From Persicitalea jodogahamensis (GTDB taxonomy: Bacteria > Bacteroidota > Bacteroidia > Cytophagales > Spirosomataceae), in the NCBI RefSeq assembly GCF_014651615.1, contig NZ_BMXF01000003.1, forward strand, positions 434,001 through 498,000: DNA of 64,000 nt, given 5' to 3'. This document shows, one piece after another, positions 47,101 to 54,343 of the stretch. Position 1 is the stretch's first letter, and each line of letters opens with the position of its first letter. Under the pieces are notes generated by a model that worked only from the letters and a program-made list of their open reading frames with translations, was not told where the DNA came from and searched no databases. The position numbers and the translations under genes are program-made.

Positions 47101-47126
47101 AAAAGCCCGGGCGTAATCGCCCGGGC
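47101..47126 (-). terminator. intrinsic terminator after the 47.9-kb lipoprotein gene
   Basis: GCCCGGGCG (47105-47113) and CGCCCGGGC (47118-47126) form a perfect 9-bp GC stem with loop TAAT. Read on the minus strand the stem is followed by TTTTTT, 36 bases after the lipoprotein stop codon. Confidence 0.9.
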
Positions 47127-47161
47127 AAAATTCCGAAGGTTCTGACTATAAATTTAGCTGT

Positions 47162-47938
47162 TCAAATATTACGTAGTTTTTGTACGTATTCGTCCTGCTC
47201 AGCCACAATTTCTGCCAATTTCGCCATCATGGGCTCCACTTGTTTGATCTCCTCGGTGGTTGCGGTGGATTTTTCCCGCTCCATACGTTCTGGCATATCG
47301 CGCATCTGGGCCAGTTCAGGATTTTGAGTGCTTGCTGAAATTGCTTGCTGTGCGTATTCTTTTATTTTATCGTCGCCCCAGGTACCTTCCAGTGCTTCCA
47401 GGCAATAATACACCAGCGGCGCTGTGGTGTGTCCACCCGACTCGAAAAGCTCATTAGTATAAAAGGCGATTGCCTGTTTGCCTTCCTCGCTGTTGTCGGC
47501 AAGTAGAGCAAAGTCTTTTAGGATCGTCGTGCTGCCTACACGGCGAAAAACGGGCAGGTATTGGTGACCTTGTTGGGCAATCAGAAACTGACGGTACTGC
47601 CTATCTGCCTTTTTCCAGTCGCTACCCTCAGGAGAAATCGGATGGAAAGGATCGAGGAGGGGGAGGCCACTTTTAGCAACAAATTCTTTGCGTTTTATCA
47701 CCCTATCTTGGAATACTTCTACGGGTAAGTCAAGGCTTTCTCCAGGCAGATTATAGCTCGTAGAAATATTGATATTCTGAAATTCAAATTGCGGATCGTA
47801 AGATGAAGCATTTGCCAAGCGCGCCGCTTTCTCGTAGTTCGGGCTTGCTGTGTTAGATGCACCATCGCTTGGGGGATTGCATCTAAACAGACAAAATACT
47901 GATGCGAGCAAGAGCGGAAAGATTATGATTCGTTTCAT
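47162..47938 (-). CDS. hypothetical lipoprotein
   Basis: A 258-residue protein. Its N-terminus (MKRIIIFPLLLASVFCLFRC) looks like a lipoprotein signal with Cys20, although the residue before the Cys is Arg, which is not ideal. The mature part is rich in charged and aromatic residues and has an acidic, Met-rich helical end (QKLRNI). I do not recognise a family. A possible Cys-rich secreted peptide gene lies 59 bases upstream on the same strand, so they may share a transcript that ends at the terminator at 47101-47126. Confidence 0.7.
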   Translation of the reverse strand: MKRIIIFPLLLASVFCLFRCNPPSDGASNTASPNYEKAARLANASSYDPQFEFQNINISTSYNLPGESLDLPVEVFQDRVIKRKEFVAKSGLPLLDPFHPISPEGSDWKKADRQYRQFLIAQQGHQYLPVFRRVGSTTILKDFALLADNSEEGKQAIAFYTNELFESGGHTTAPLVYYCLEALEGTWGDDKIKEYAQQAISASTQNPELAQMRDMPERMEREKSTATTEEIKQVEPMMAKLAEIVAEQDEYVQKLRNI

Positions 47939-47997
47939 GATTTGGAAATATTAGACGATGAGATTAATTAATCTTTGAAGGTTTTTGGACGACTGGC

Positions 47998-48285
47998 TTA
48001 GCAAAGCTGGCAGAAGTAGTAAGCATTGGAGGCAGTCATCCAATGAGGGCCACTAATATGATTTCCCATCCAATAGTCATCTCTGGCAGCTGTGCCAGGT
48101 GGAACTGCAGGTGGCACGCAAGCCATACAATAACAGTACGTGCTATAAAAGCCGCCAAAATGACCATCCATGCAGCATCAACACATGAATCCGTCAGGTC
48201 CTTGCGACCTTGTCGGGTTTGTAGCAAGTACGCACATTAATAGTAAAGTGAAAGCTGCAATATTCTTTTTTACTATGTCTCCCAT
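47998..48285 (-). CDS. candidate small Cys-rich secreted peptide interrupted by an in-frame TGA
   Basis: From ATG 48285 the frame reads MGDIVKKNIAAFTLLLMC followed by VLATNPTRSQGPDGFMC, a signal-peptide-like start of 35 codons, then TGA (48178-48180). Without that stop the same frame continues for 59 codons to TAA (47998-48000), giving CCMDGHFGGFYSTYCYCMAC..., with eight Cys in total near and after the TGA. Possible readings: a nonsense mutation (TGG, TGC, TGT or CGA to TGA), a selenocysteine codon, or a real short peptide. Other chance frames in this stretch reach about 60 codons, so openness alone is weak proof. The combination of signal peptide, Cys pattern and operon-like position before the lipoprotein gene is the support. 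No family recognised. Confidence 0.4.
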
Positions 48286-48365
48286 GAGGTTAAAGAGTTT
48301 AGGATGAGATATTTATTAAGACAATAGTACTAATAATAGATTTCAAAGTCAAGTTACTTGATCTT

Positions 48366-48426
48366 TTATTTCTTGGCATATTACTTAACTGTTTCTCAAA
48401 CAGTTAAGTAATATGCCAAGAAATAA
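48366..48426. repeat. perfect 29-bp palindrome with 3-base loop
   Basis: Bases 48366-48394 are the exact reverse complement of 48398-48426; loop CTC. The stem core is TTCTTGGCATATTACTTAAC. It lies between the htpG terminator and the small-peptide region and is not followed by a T run on either strand, so it does not look like a normal terminator. It may be a mobile-element end, a cleavage signal, or a protein-binding site. Confidence 0.85.
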
Positions 48427-48431
48427 TATAA

Positions 48432-48467
48432 AAAAAGGAGTGCGATATAATCATCGCACTCCTTTTT
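48432..48467 (-). terminator. intrinsic terminator of htpG
   Basis: AAAAAGGAGTGCGAT (48432-48446) pairs with ATCGCACTCCTTTTT (48453-48467) over 15 bp with a 6-base loop. Read on the minus strand it follows the htpG stop by 24 bases and ends in a T run; the A run gives it the same shape on the plus strand. Confidence 0.9.
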
Positions 48468-48491
48468 AATAAATGCTATAACTCACTGATG

Positions 48492-50321
48492 TTACAAGCC
48501 CTCCACCGTCCGCTGCACAAAGGTAGTCAGCGCCTTGCCACTCAGCATTCCCTGTGCCAGCAGCGCGAGGTCGTAAGCTTGCTTGGCCAGCGTCTTTTGC
48601 TGTGCCTCATCTTCCGTGTCCAGAATTTTCTGCGTTAGCGGGTGATTGGCATTGACCGAAACGGTGTACATCATCGGCATGTTGCCAAACATCGAGGGTT
48701 GTCCCGAGGTGGCCTGCATATCCGTCATGCGGCGCATGAACTCGGGGAAAGTAATCACGACGGGTAGTTCGTCGGTCGGCATCGCCTCTACCTGCACGGT
48801 GGCCATTTTGGAGCCGATCAGGCCTTCGTACAATGTTTTTGCCTTCTCTTTCTGCTCGTCGGAAAGCACGCTTTCCAGCGCGACGTCCTTCTCGATCAGC
48901 TTGTCCACCGGATCGGCATCCACGCGTTTGATGTTTACCTTTTCGAGTTTCTGTTCCAGAACACCAATAAAGTGCGGATCAATGACGGTATCCATCACCA
49001 GCACGTCGTAGCTGCGTTTCTTGGCGGTATCCACGAAAGCATCCTGCTTTTCGGGATCATTGGTGTAAAGCCAGATCTGGGTGTCGTTTTTGTCGGTTTG
49101 GTTGTCTTTGACAGACTCGCGGTACTCATCGAAAGTGAAGTACTTGCCTTCGGTATTTTTCAACAGGCAAAAATCCTTGGCTTTATCGTAAAACTTGTCA
49201 TCACTGATGACGCCGTACTTCACGAACAGCCCGATGTCGTCGAATTTCTTCTCGAAGCCTTCGCGGTCATTTTTGAAAATTTCAGACAGCTTATCAGCTA
49301 CTTTGCGGGTAATGTAGCCGTTGATTTTCTTCACGTTGCTATCGGCCTGAAGGTAGCTTCGCGACACGTTCAGCGGAATATCGGGTGAGTCGATGACACC
49401 GTGCAGCAGTTGCAGGAAGTCCGGGACGATGTCCTTTACCTCGTCGGTAATGAATACCTGGCGGCTGTACAGCTTGATTTTCTCGCGCTGCATCTGGAAA
49501 TCGTTCTTCAATTTCGGGAAGTAAAGTACCCCCGTCAGGTTGAATGGGTAATCGACGTTCAGGTGAATCCAGAAGAGCGGGTCTTCGCTGTACGGATAAA
49601 GCTCTTTGTAGAAAGCGAGGTAGTCCTCGTCGGTCAAATCGGCCGGATTCTTCGTCCAGATCGGATTGGGGTTGTTGATTACCTTATCCTCAAACTCAAT
49701 CTCGACGGGAAGGAATTTGCCATATTTCTCCAAAATTTCGCTCAGGCGGTGTTCATTCAGAAACTCTTCTGAATCGGCCGCAATGTGGAGGATGATGTCA
49801 GTGCCACGATGTTCCCGTTCTGCCGGTCCGATTTCGAATTCGGTGGAGCCATCGCATTCCCAGCGAACCGCCTCAGCATCTTCTTTGTAAGACCGCGTTA
49901 CGATTTCAACGTTAGACGCCACCATGTAGGCGGAGTAGAAACCCAGGCCAAAATGGCCGATGATGTTTTCCTTGCCTCCTTCTTTGTCTTTGTATTTCTC
50001 GACAAATTCGGTAGCCCCGGAGAACGCGATCTGGTTGATGTATTTTTTGATTTCTTCGGCTGTCATGCCGATGCCCCGGTCGCTTACGGTGATCGTCTTG
50101 GCTTCCTTATCGAGTTTAACGGTCACTTTCAGGTCGCCCAACTCGCCGTTGAACTCACCGTAAGAACTCAACTGCTTCACCTTTTGGGTGGCATCGACGG
50201 CGTTGGATACCAATTCCCGCAAAAATATCTCGTGGTCGGAGTAGAGGAATTTCTTGATAATCGGGAAAATATTCTCGGTATGAATACTGAGTGTCCCCTT
50301 TTCTTGTGCTACTGCTTCCAT
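48492..50321 (-). CDS. htpG: chaperone protein HtpG (Hsp90)
   Basis: A 609-residue bacterial Hsp90. The N-terminal GHKL ATPase has the opening LFPIIKKFLYSDHEIFLRELVSNAVDA-like stretch (residues 17-45), DRGIGMTAEEI (about 80-90), and IGHFGLGFYSAYMVA (about 122-136). A middle domain with NVSRSYLQAD (about 318-327) and a short C-terminal dimerisation domain follow. It refolds and protects proteins in the cytoplasm, with ATP-driven clamp movements. The length is close to the usual 600-630 residues. A strong terminator lies just after the stop. Confidence 0.97.
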   Translation of the reverse strand: MEAVAQEKGTLSIHTENIFPIIKKFLYSDHEIFLRELVSNAVDATQKVKQLSSYGEFNGELGDLKVTVKLDKEAKTITVSDRGIGMTAEEIKKYINQIAFSGATEFVEKYKDKEGGKENIIGHFGLGFYSAYMVASNVEIVTRSYKEDAEAVRWECDGSTEFEIGPAEREHRGTDIILHIAADSEEFLNEHRLSEILEKYGKFLPVEIEFEDKVINNPNPIWTKNPADLTDEDYLAFYKELYPYSEDPLFWIHLNVDYPFNLTGVLYFPKLKNDFQMQREKIKLYSRQVFITDEVKDIVPDFLQLLHGVIDSPDIPLNVSRSYLQADSNVKKINGYITRKVADKLSEIFKNDREGFEKKFDDIGLFVKYGVISDDKFYDKAKDFCLLKNTEGKYFTFDEYRESVKDNQTDKNDTQIWLYTNDPEKQDAFVDTAKKRSYDVLVMDTVIDPHFIGVLEQKLEKVNIKRVDADPVDKLIEKDVALESVLSDEQKEKAKTLYEGLIGSKMATVQVEAMPTDELPVVITFPEFMRRMTDMQATSGQPSMFGNMPMMYTVSVNANHPLTQKILDTEDEAQQKTLAKQAYDLALLAQGMLSGKALTTFVQRTVEGL

Positions 50322-50521
50322 ATTGTTTTTTGAATTGCTTGGTTTTTGTTTTGGGAAATGAATTTCTTGCTGATACTAGCCATCCGAAAATTGCGTTCCA
50401 ATACCAAAAAAATCGTCTTCGCTGACAGATTGACAGCGCCTACGCTTTCCGATGAGCCAGCGGTTGGTATGTGAGACGCATTTTAAGTAATATTGCACTA
50501 TCCAAAATTTTTTCGAAAAAA

Positions 50522-51076
50522 ATGAAATTAGCCAAAGCCCCTTTATTAGTCATTTTGTTTGCGGTCTGTCTGTCAGCCTGCGCTCCCAGTACCGTTCCCT
50601 TCACCAACTTCACCGTCTTTACCGAGGATTTGCGTGGTACTTTGGAAAGTGCGGGTATACCGCTGGCCAAGGTGCAGTTCTATAACGATAAGCCCATTAC
50701 GATTAAGCGGCAGGGCACTAACGCCAACGACATCAGCGTAGACGCCGAGGGGCAGATCAGCATTCAGAACGGTAAGACCGTACAGACGATCAACGTGCGG
50801 CCTTTCACGCCGGGAGTGGTGATGAGCAGCACAGCGGGTTCGATCAATGTTTCTTTTGACGATACCCAGAAAGACAAGCAGGGAATGCACTTCATTCTGC
50901 AGGGCAATCAATACTACATCGAGACGATGGACGGGAACAAATTCAGCTATAACGGAAATGTATTCGATATTCCGGCAGGTACCGGCTCCCGGTTGTTCGT
51001 CAGCAAAGATTTACTGAATCAGGTCAACCGTCAGAACGAGACGCAAAAAGGCCGTCGCGTTGGGGGAGGGCAGTAG
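50522..51076 (+). CDS. hypothetical lipoprotein
   Basis: About 184 residues from ATG 50522 with a lipoprotein signal ending CLSAC (Cys20); an in-frame upstream ATG at 50471 would add 17 residues of poor signal quality. The mature part has alternating beta-prone segments (VSSTAGSINVSFDD-type, GMHFILQGNQYYIETMDGN, FSYNGNVFDIP) and a basic, polar tail. I do not recognise the family. It is read divergently from htpG (about 200 bp between starts) and its stop touches that of the convergent YdeI-like gene with no gap. Confidence 0.72.
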   Translation: MKLAKAPLLVILFAVCLSACAPSTVPFTNFTVFTEDLRGTLESAGIPLAKVQFYNDKPITIKRQGTNANDISVDAEGQISIQNGKTVQTINVRPFTPGVVMSSTAGSINVSFDDTQKDKQGMHFILQGNQYYIETMDGNKFSYNGNVFDIPAGTGSRLFVSKDLLNQVNRQNETQKGRRVGGGQ

Positions 51077-51580
51077 TCACTGCTTTCTGAAGTACCTTAT
51101 CGTTTCGCCATAACCCAGGCCCATCGCGAGTCCCCGCACGGCCTGGGTTATTCTTTTGACTTTGGTTTCGGAAGTTTTGGCACTCTCAACCCATTTGGAA
51201 AAGTAGTTCTGGTGGCCTTTGGGCAGGGAATTGAAAAATTCCAGGGCGGCTGGTTCGTCTTCCAGGCATATAACCAAATCTTCCGATACTGGTATTGGGG
51301 AGTCGTCGAGCTCAAACGCCAATTTTACCCTGGCCCCTTCGCGTTTACGAATGGAACGACGCATCCCGGCGTTGGTCGGCAGGATAAAGGTACCATCCCC
51401 CATCGGAATCAGGGCCGTTTGTATTATACCAAGGTCATCGACTTTTCCCTTTACCCGGAAGGAGGTTTTTATACCGGGATTAAGGGATTCGGTCACGTTT
51501 ACGGGTATTGCAATAAATATCCAGCCAGACTTCTCGCCTTTTTCTTCAAACTTCTGCAGAGTGGCTTCAAATGAAATCAT
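51077..51580 (-). CDS. DUF1905/YdeI-OmdA family protein
   Basis: A 167-residue soluble protein with an N-terminal DUF1905 beta-barrel domain (GWIFIAIPVNVTESL, VKGKVDDLGIIQTALIPMGDGTFILPTNAGMRRSIRKREGARVKLAFELDD; about 20-95) and a C-terminal YdeI/OmpD-associated helix pair (PAALEFFNSLPKGHQNYFSKWVESAKTSETKVKRI; about 108-145). These small proteins are common, but function is uncertain. The protein is cytoplasmic and unrelated to its neighbours by sequence; it converges on the lipoprotein gene with zero spacing. Confidence 0.85.
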   Translation of the reverse strand: MISFEATLQKFEEKGEKSGWIFIAIPVNVTESLNPGIKTSFRVKGKVDDLGIIQTALIPMGDGTFILPTNAGMRRSIRKREGARVKLAFELDDSPIPVSEDLVICLEDEPAALEFFNSLPKGHQNYFSKWVESAKTSETKVKRITQAVRGLAMGLGYGETIRYFRKQ

Positions 51581-51728
51581 TGTTTAGGTCAGCTTGGCGG
51601 GCCAGCCACACCGGGGAGGGGCTGGGGGGTTTGGAAACAGCATGAAACTACAAAGATTTTTCATCATTTCGCAACAGCACAAAGTGAAGAAATATATATC
51701 TTTACTCCATACTCTTATCTTCCTGATC

Positions 51729-52571
51729 ATGAAAATAGTACCTGTTTCTCTGGTGTTGGGTGTGCTGTCGATTTTGTGGTCCTGCCAACAAAATGAACAA
51801 GCTGAAAACCATCAGGAAGAAATGAGAACGGTAGAAGGTGTTCCGGCCTTGCCAGATCAGAACTTTAAAGTAGATGCGGAAGCCCTTTTGAAGGATTATT
51901 TGACCTGGTATGGCTACCACTACCGAACCATTCATCTAGCCCAGGATTTTACGGCACTCGACACGGATTCGACCCAATTATCGAAACAGGATTTTCTAAC
52001 AAAATTAGCCACCGGAAACTACATCGCGCTCAAAACGAAAGTGAAGGCTGGGGTACCAGTTTATACCCTGTACAAATCATTCCGTAACGATCCCAGTGTG
52101 CAACGGACAATCAAAAACCTGGCTTCCATCGAATTGAAAAACCTGAGTTGGGAAGGGGAACAAATGCCAGCGTTCAGCTTCACGGATTTAGAGGGGAACG
52201 TGTACGACAATAATTCGACCAAAGGGAAAGTACTGGTATTGAAATGCTGGTTCATTGGCTGTGTGGCGTGCGTGAAAGAGTTTCCGGAGTTGAATCTGCT
52301 TGTGGATGAATACCGGGCAAATCCCGACATTCAATTCGTAAGTTTGGCATCCGACACCAAACCGCAACTGGAATCATTTTTGACAAAGAAGCCCTTCAAA
52401 TATGCCACGGTATCGGATCAGGCTATATTCATGGAGAAGGAGTTGTCGATCAAGATGTATCCTACGCACCTCTTGATCAACAAAGAGGGAAAAATCGTAA
52501 AAGTCGTTAACCATGCAAACGATTTGATCCCTGCCCTCAGAAAAGAAACGGAAAAAGCTGCTTTATACTAG
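51729..52571 (+). CDS. TlpA/thioredoxin-like lipoprotein
   Basis: About 280 residues from ATG 51729, which gives a lipoprotein signal ending ILWSC (Cys18); the in-frame extension upstream to 51594 has no good leader. The C-terminal half is a thioredoxin/AhpC-TSA fold: MPAFSFTDLEGNVYDNNSTKGKVLVLKCWFIGCVAC with redox pair Cys178-Cys181 (CVAC, where many TlpA members have CxPC), then PTHLLINKEGKIV. The N-terminal part (about 30-140) is a separate domain that I do not recognise. It probably handles disulfides or peroxides in the periplasm. It ends three bases before the convergent ThuA-like gene. Confidence 0.88.
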   Translation: MKIVPVSLVLGVLSILWSCQQNEQAENHQEEMRTVEGVPALPDQNFKVDAEALLKDYLTWYGYHYRTIHLAQDFTALDTDSTQLSKQDFLTKLATGNYIALKTKVKAGVPVYTLYKSFRNDPSVQRTIKNLASIELKNLSWEGEQMPAFSFTDLEGNVYDNNSTKGKVLVLKCWFIGCVACVKEFPELNLLVDEYRANPDIQFVSLASDTKPQLESFLTKKPFKYATVSDQAIFMEKELSIKMYPTHLLINKEGKIVKVVNHANDLIPALRKETEKAALY

Positions 52572-52574
52572 CGT

Positions 52575-53339
52575 CTACTCGGGATTGTAAACTACTGCAT
52601 TCGCCAGAATCCGTGCGTAGGTAGGGTCTTCGAAATCCTGCGCATAGTGTCCGGCCTGGCTATAAAATACCCAGCCTTTTCCGGTGTTCATGCACCATGC
52701 CGACCGGTCCTGCGTCCATTCCCTGCCCTCCGGATCCGTGAATTTGAAACCGAGCAAAAGCGTGCGGGGAGTTACCAGGTGATGATTCATGTAGACTTCG
52801 GTTTTGGGAAAATTGAAGCCGGCAAGTTTTTTGGGCTTTGAAGTACCTTCCGGCTGGTACTTGATTTTTTTGGGATAAACTACCTTGTGTGTAGTGATGA
52901 AGTGGCTGGGGGCCAGGTTGACGATGTCCATATTCATATCGTCGATGTACTTGTAAGCGGGGGCCGTCTGGTTCGCCAGGGGTAGTTCCAGGCCCAGGAA
53001 CGAAAACCAATCCTTATTCTTCCTTTTGCCTGAACTGATGGTGTGGTGCAGCAAGATGAGTTTTCCACCGGCTTTGGCGTATTGTATGAAAGCCTCCTCG
53101 GGCCCCGCATCCAGATCTTTGTGAATGTATACCACCACCGCCTGGAAACCTGACAAATCGTTTGGCAATTCTTTCTGAGAAATAATCTGGGAAGAGAGGC
53201 CTTCCATTTGTTTTAAAGATTTGGCAAGTACCTCCATCGCGGGAAATTCGTCGGCGACCATCAGGATTTCCTGGGCCATCAGGTGCACAGAGGTAAGTGC
53301 CACAAAGGCGAAAGTGATTAGCGTTTTCTTCAAAATCAT
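52575..53339 (-). CDS. ThuA-like domain secreted protein
   Basis: A 254-residue protein with a signal peptide (MILKKTLITFAFVALTSVHLMAQ) and one ThuA-type glutamine amidotransferase-like domain: EAFIQYAKAGGKLILLHHTISSG, FSFLGLELP, DPEGREWTQDRSAWCMNTGKGWVFYSQAGHYAQDFEDPTYARILANAVVY. The C-terminal GHxxQDFEDP motif is typical. ThuA-like proteins occur with trehalose, PmoA or cytochrome proteins in Bacteroidota and Planctomycetota; no catalysis is proven. It is separated by 85 bp from a metallophosphoesterase gene, on the same strand as the big fusion gene. Confidence 0.88.
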   Translation of the reverse strand: MILKKTLITFAFVALTSVHLMAQEILMVADEFPAMEVLAKSLKQMEGLSSQIISQKELPNDLSGFQAVVVYIHKDLDAGPEEAFIQYAKAGGKLILLHHTISSGKRKNKDWFSFLGLELPLANQTAPAYKYIDDMNMDIVNLAPSHFITTHKVVYPKKIKYQPEGTSKPKKLAGFNFPKTEVYMNHHLVTPRTLLLGFKFTDPEGREWTQDRSAWCMNTGKGWVFYSQAGHYAQDFEDPTYARILANAVVYNPE

Positions 53340-53424
53340 GGGATAGGGGAACTTAGTAAAAATTATGAGTGCGGTTGTTTAGAATACATAATTGAATATG
53401 AATCAATTATGTAGAAAGCAAGAC

Positions 53425-54315
53425 CTACATTTTCAGCCTGAAACTTCTCTGGTTGCCGAAACCTTTTAGTTCAATACTGTTCTTGTAAAGATTTAGGATG
53501 GCATAAGAACTTATTTCAGTATCGACCATCCCAAAGACGGTCACATAATGTACTCCATCTTGAAAGTGATAACTACCCGCATGGTTGTGGCCGTTGATGT
53601 AGGCGACTACACTCGGATTTTGCTGGATGATAGTCAAAATTTCTTCTCCGTTCCACAAATTGTGGGAATCCTCTTCGGGTAGTAAAGGCATGTGGGCAAA
53701 AAGAATCACCTTCTGGCCGGCCGATTCGGCCAAAGCCAACTCACTTTTGAGCCATTCCTGCTGGGCTCGCCCAATGGCGCTGTTCCACGCATAATGGTTG
53801 GGTTGGCCCTGGGTACTTTGGTAGTAGCCATCTACATCATCGAGCGGGTAGTTATGGAAAGGGTTGGAGAAAAAGGCGTAATCAGTCGCGTCTAACACAA
53901 TGAAACGCCAGCCTTTCCTGGTGTAGGAGTAGTAAAAGGCGGGCATGGACAAGCGGTCCAGCAACTGGGGCATGTGAGTCGAGTCTATTGAAAAATCGTG
54001 ATTGCCCAAGGAGTGGTAGTTTTCGATGTGTGGGTCCAGGCGTCGGTACACCGGAAGAATCGAATCGTAGCTTTCCCATTTCGTATCGATTACATCACCA
54101 AGCGTTTGTACAAAATCTACCTTATAATGATTGAAAGTATCGACTGCCTCTTTCAGCTTCCAGACCGACTCGCGGTAGTAGCGCTTACCAGCGGTGGGCT
54201 GATCGGCGTATTGAGGATCGGCTACCAAACCCAGGCTTACTATCGGCTTGTTGGCGGTACAGGCAGCAAATACCAGTGCGGAGGCAAGCACCAGGATGAC
54301 TTTTAAATATTTCAC
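53425..54315 (-). CDS. metallophosphoesterase lipoprotein
   Basis: About 296 residues. The best start is GTG at 54315, which yields the lipoprotein signal MKYLKVILVLASALVFAAC (Cys19); TTG at 54342 is a weaker option. Calcineurin-type motifs are complete: VADPQY (D-x-H-like first Asp, about 32), GDVIDTKW (about 76-83), GNHDFSID (about 107-114), and INGHNHAG near 230. It resembles ADP-ribose/CDP-alcohol phosphohydrolases of the ADPRibase-Mn group, which need Mn2+ or Fe2+/Zn2+. It is envelope bound and follows the large fusion gene by 28 bases, so they probably share a transcript. Confidence 0.86.
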   Translation of the reverse strand: MKYLKVILVLASALVFAACTANKPIVSLGLVADPQYADQPTAGKRYYRESVWKLKEAVDTFNHYKVDFVQTLGDVIDTKWESYDSILPVYRRLDPHIENYHSLGNHDFSIDSTHMPQLLDRLSMPAFYYSYTRKGWRFIVLDATDYAFFSNPFHNYPLDDVDGYYQSTQGQPNHYAWNSAIGRAQQEWLKSELALAESAGQKVILFAHMPLLPEEDSHNLWNGEEILTIIQQNPSVVAYINGHNHAGSYHFQDGVHYVTVFGMVDTEISSYAILNLYKNSIELKGFGNQRSFRLKM

Positions 54316-54343
54316 GACTAATCGGGTTAAACTCCTGAACAAA

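Noticed and set aside
48160-48180. Selenocysteine insertion element after the TGA of the Cys-rich frame
   Set aside because: A GCTGC/GCGGC stem can form, but the apical loop lies too close to the TGA for the known bacterial SECIS pattern, so I do not annotate it.
48036-48240. 63- and 65-codon frames in the region before the unknown lipoprotein
   Set aside because: Both lack a signal or motif; they overlap the Cys-rich frame and each other and are likely chance. Their existence lowers the weight of openness as evidence for the Cys-rich frame.
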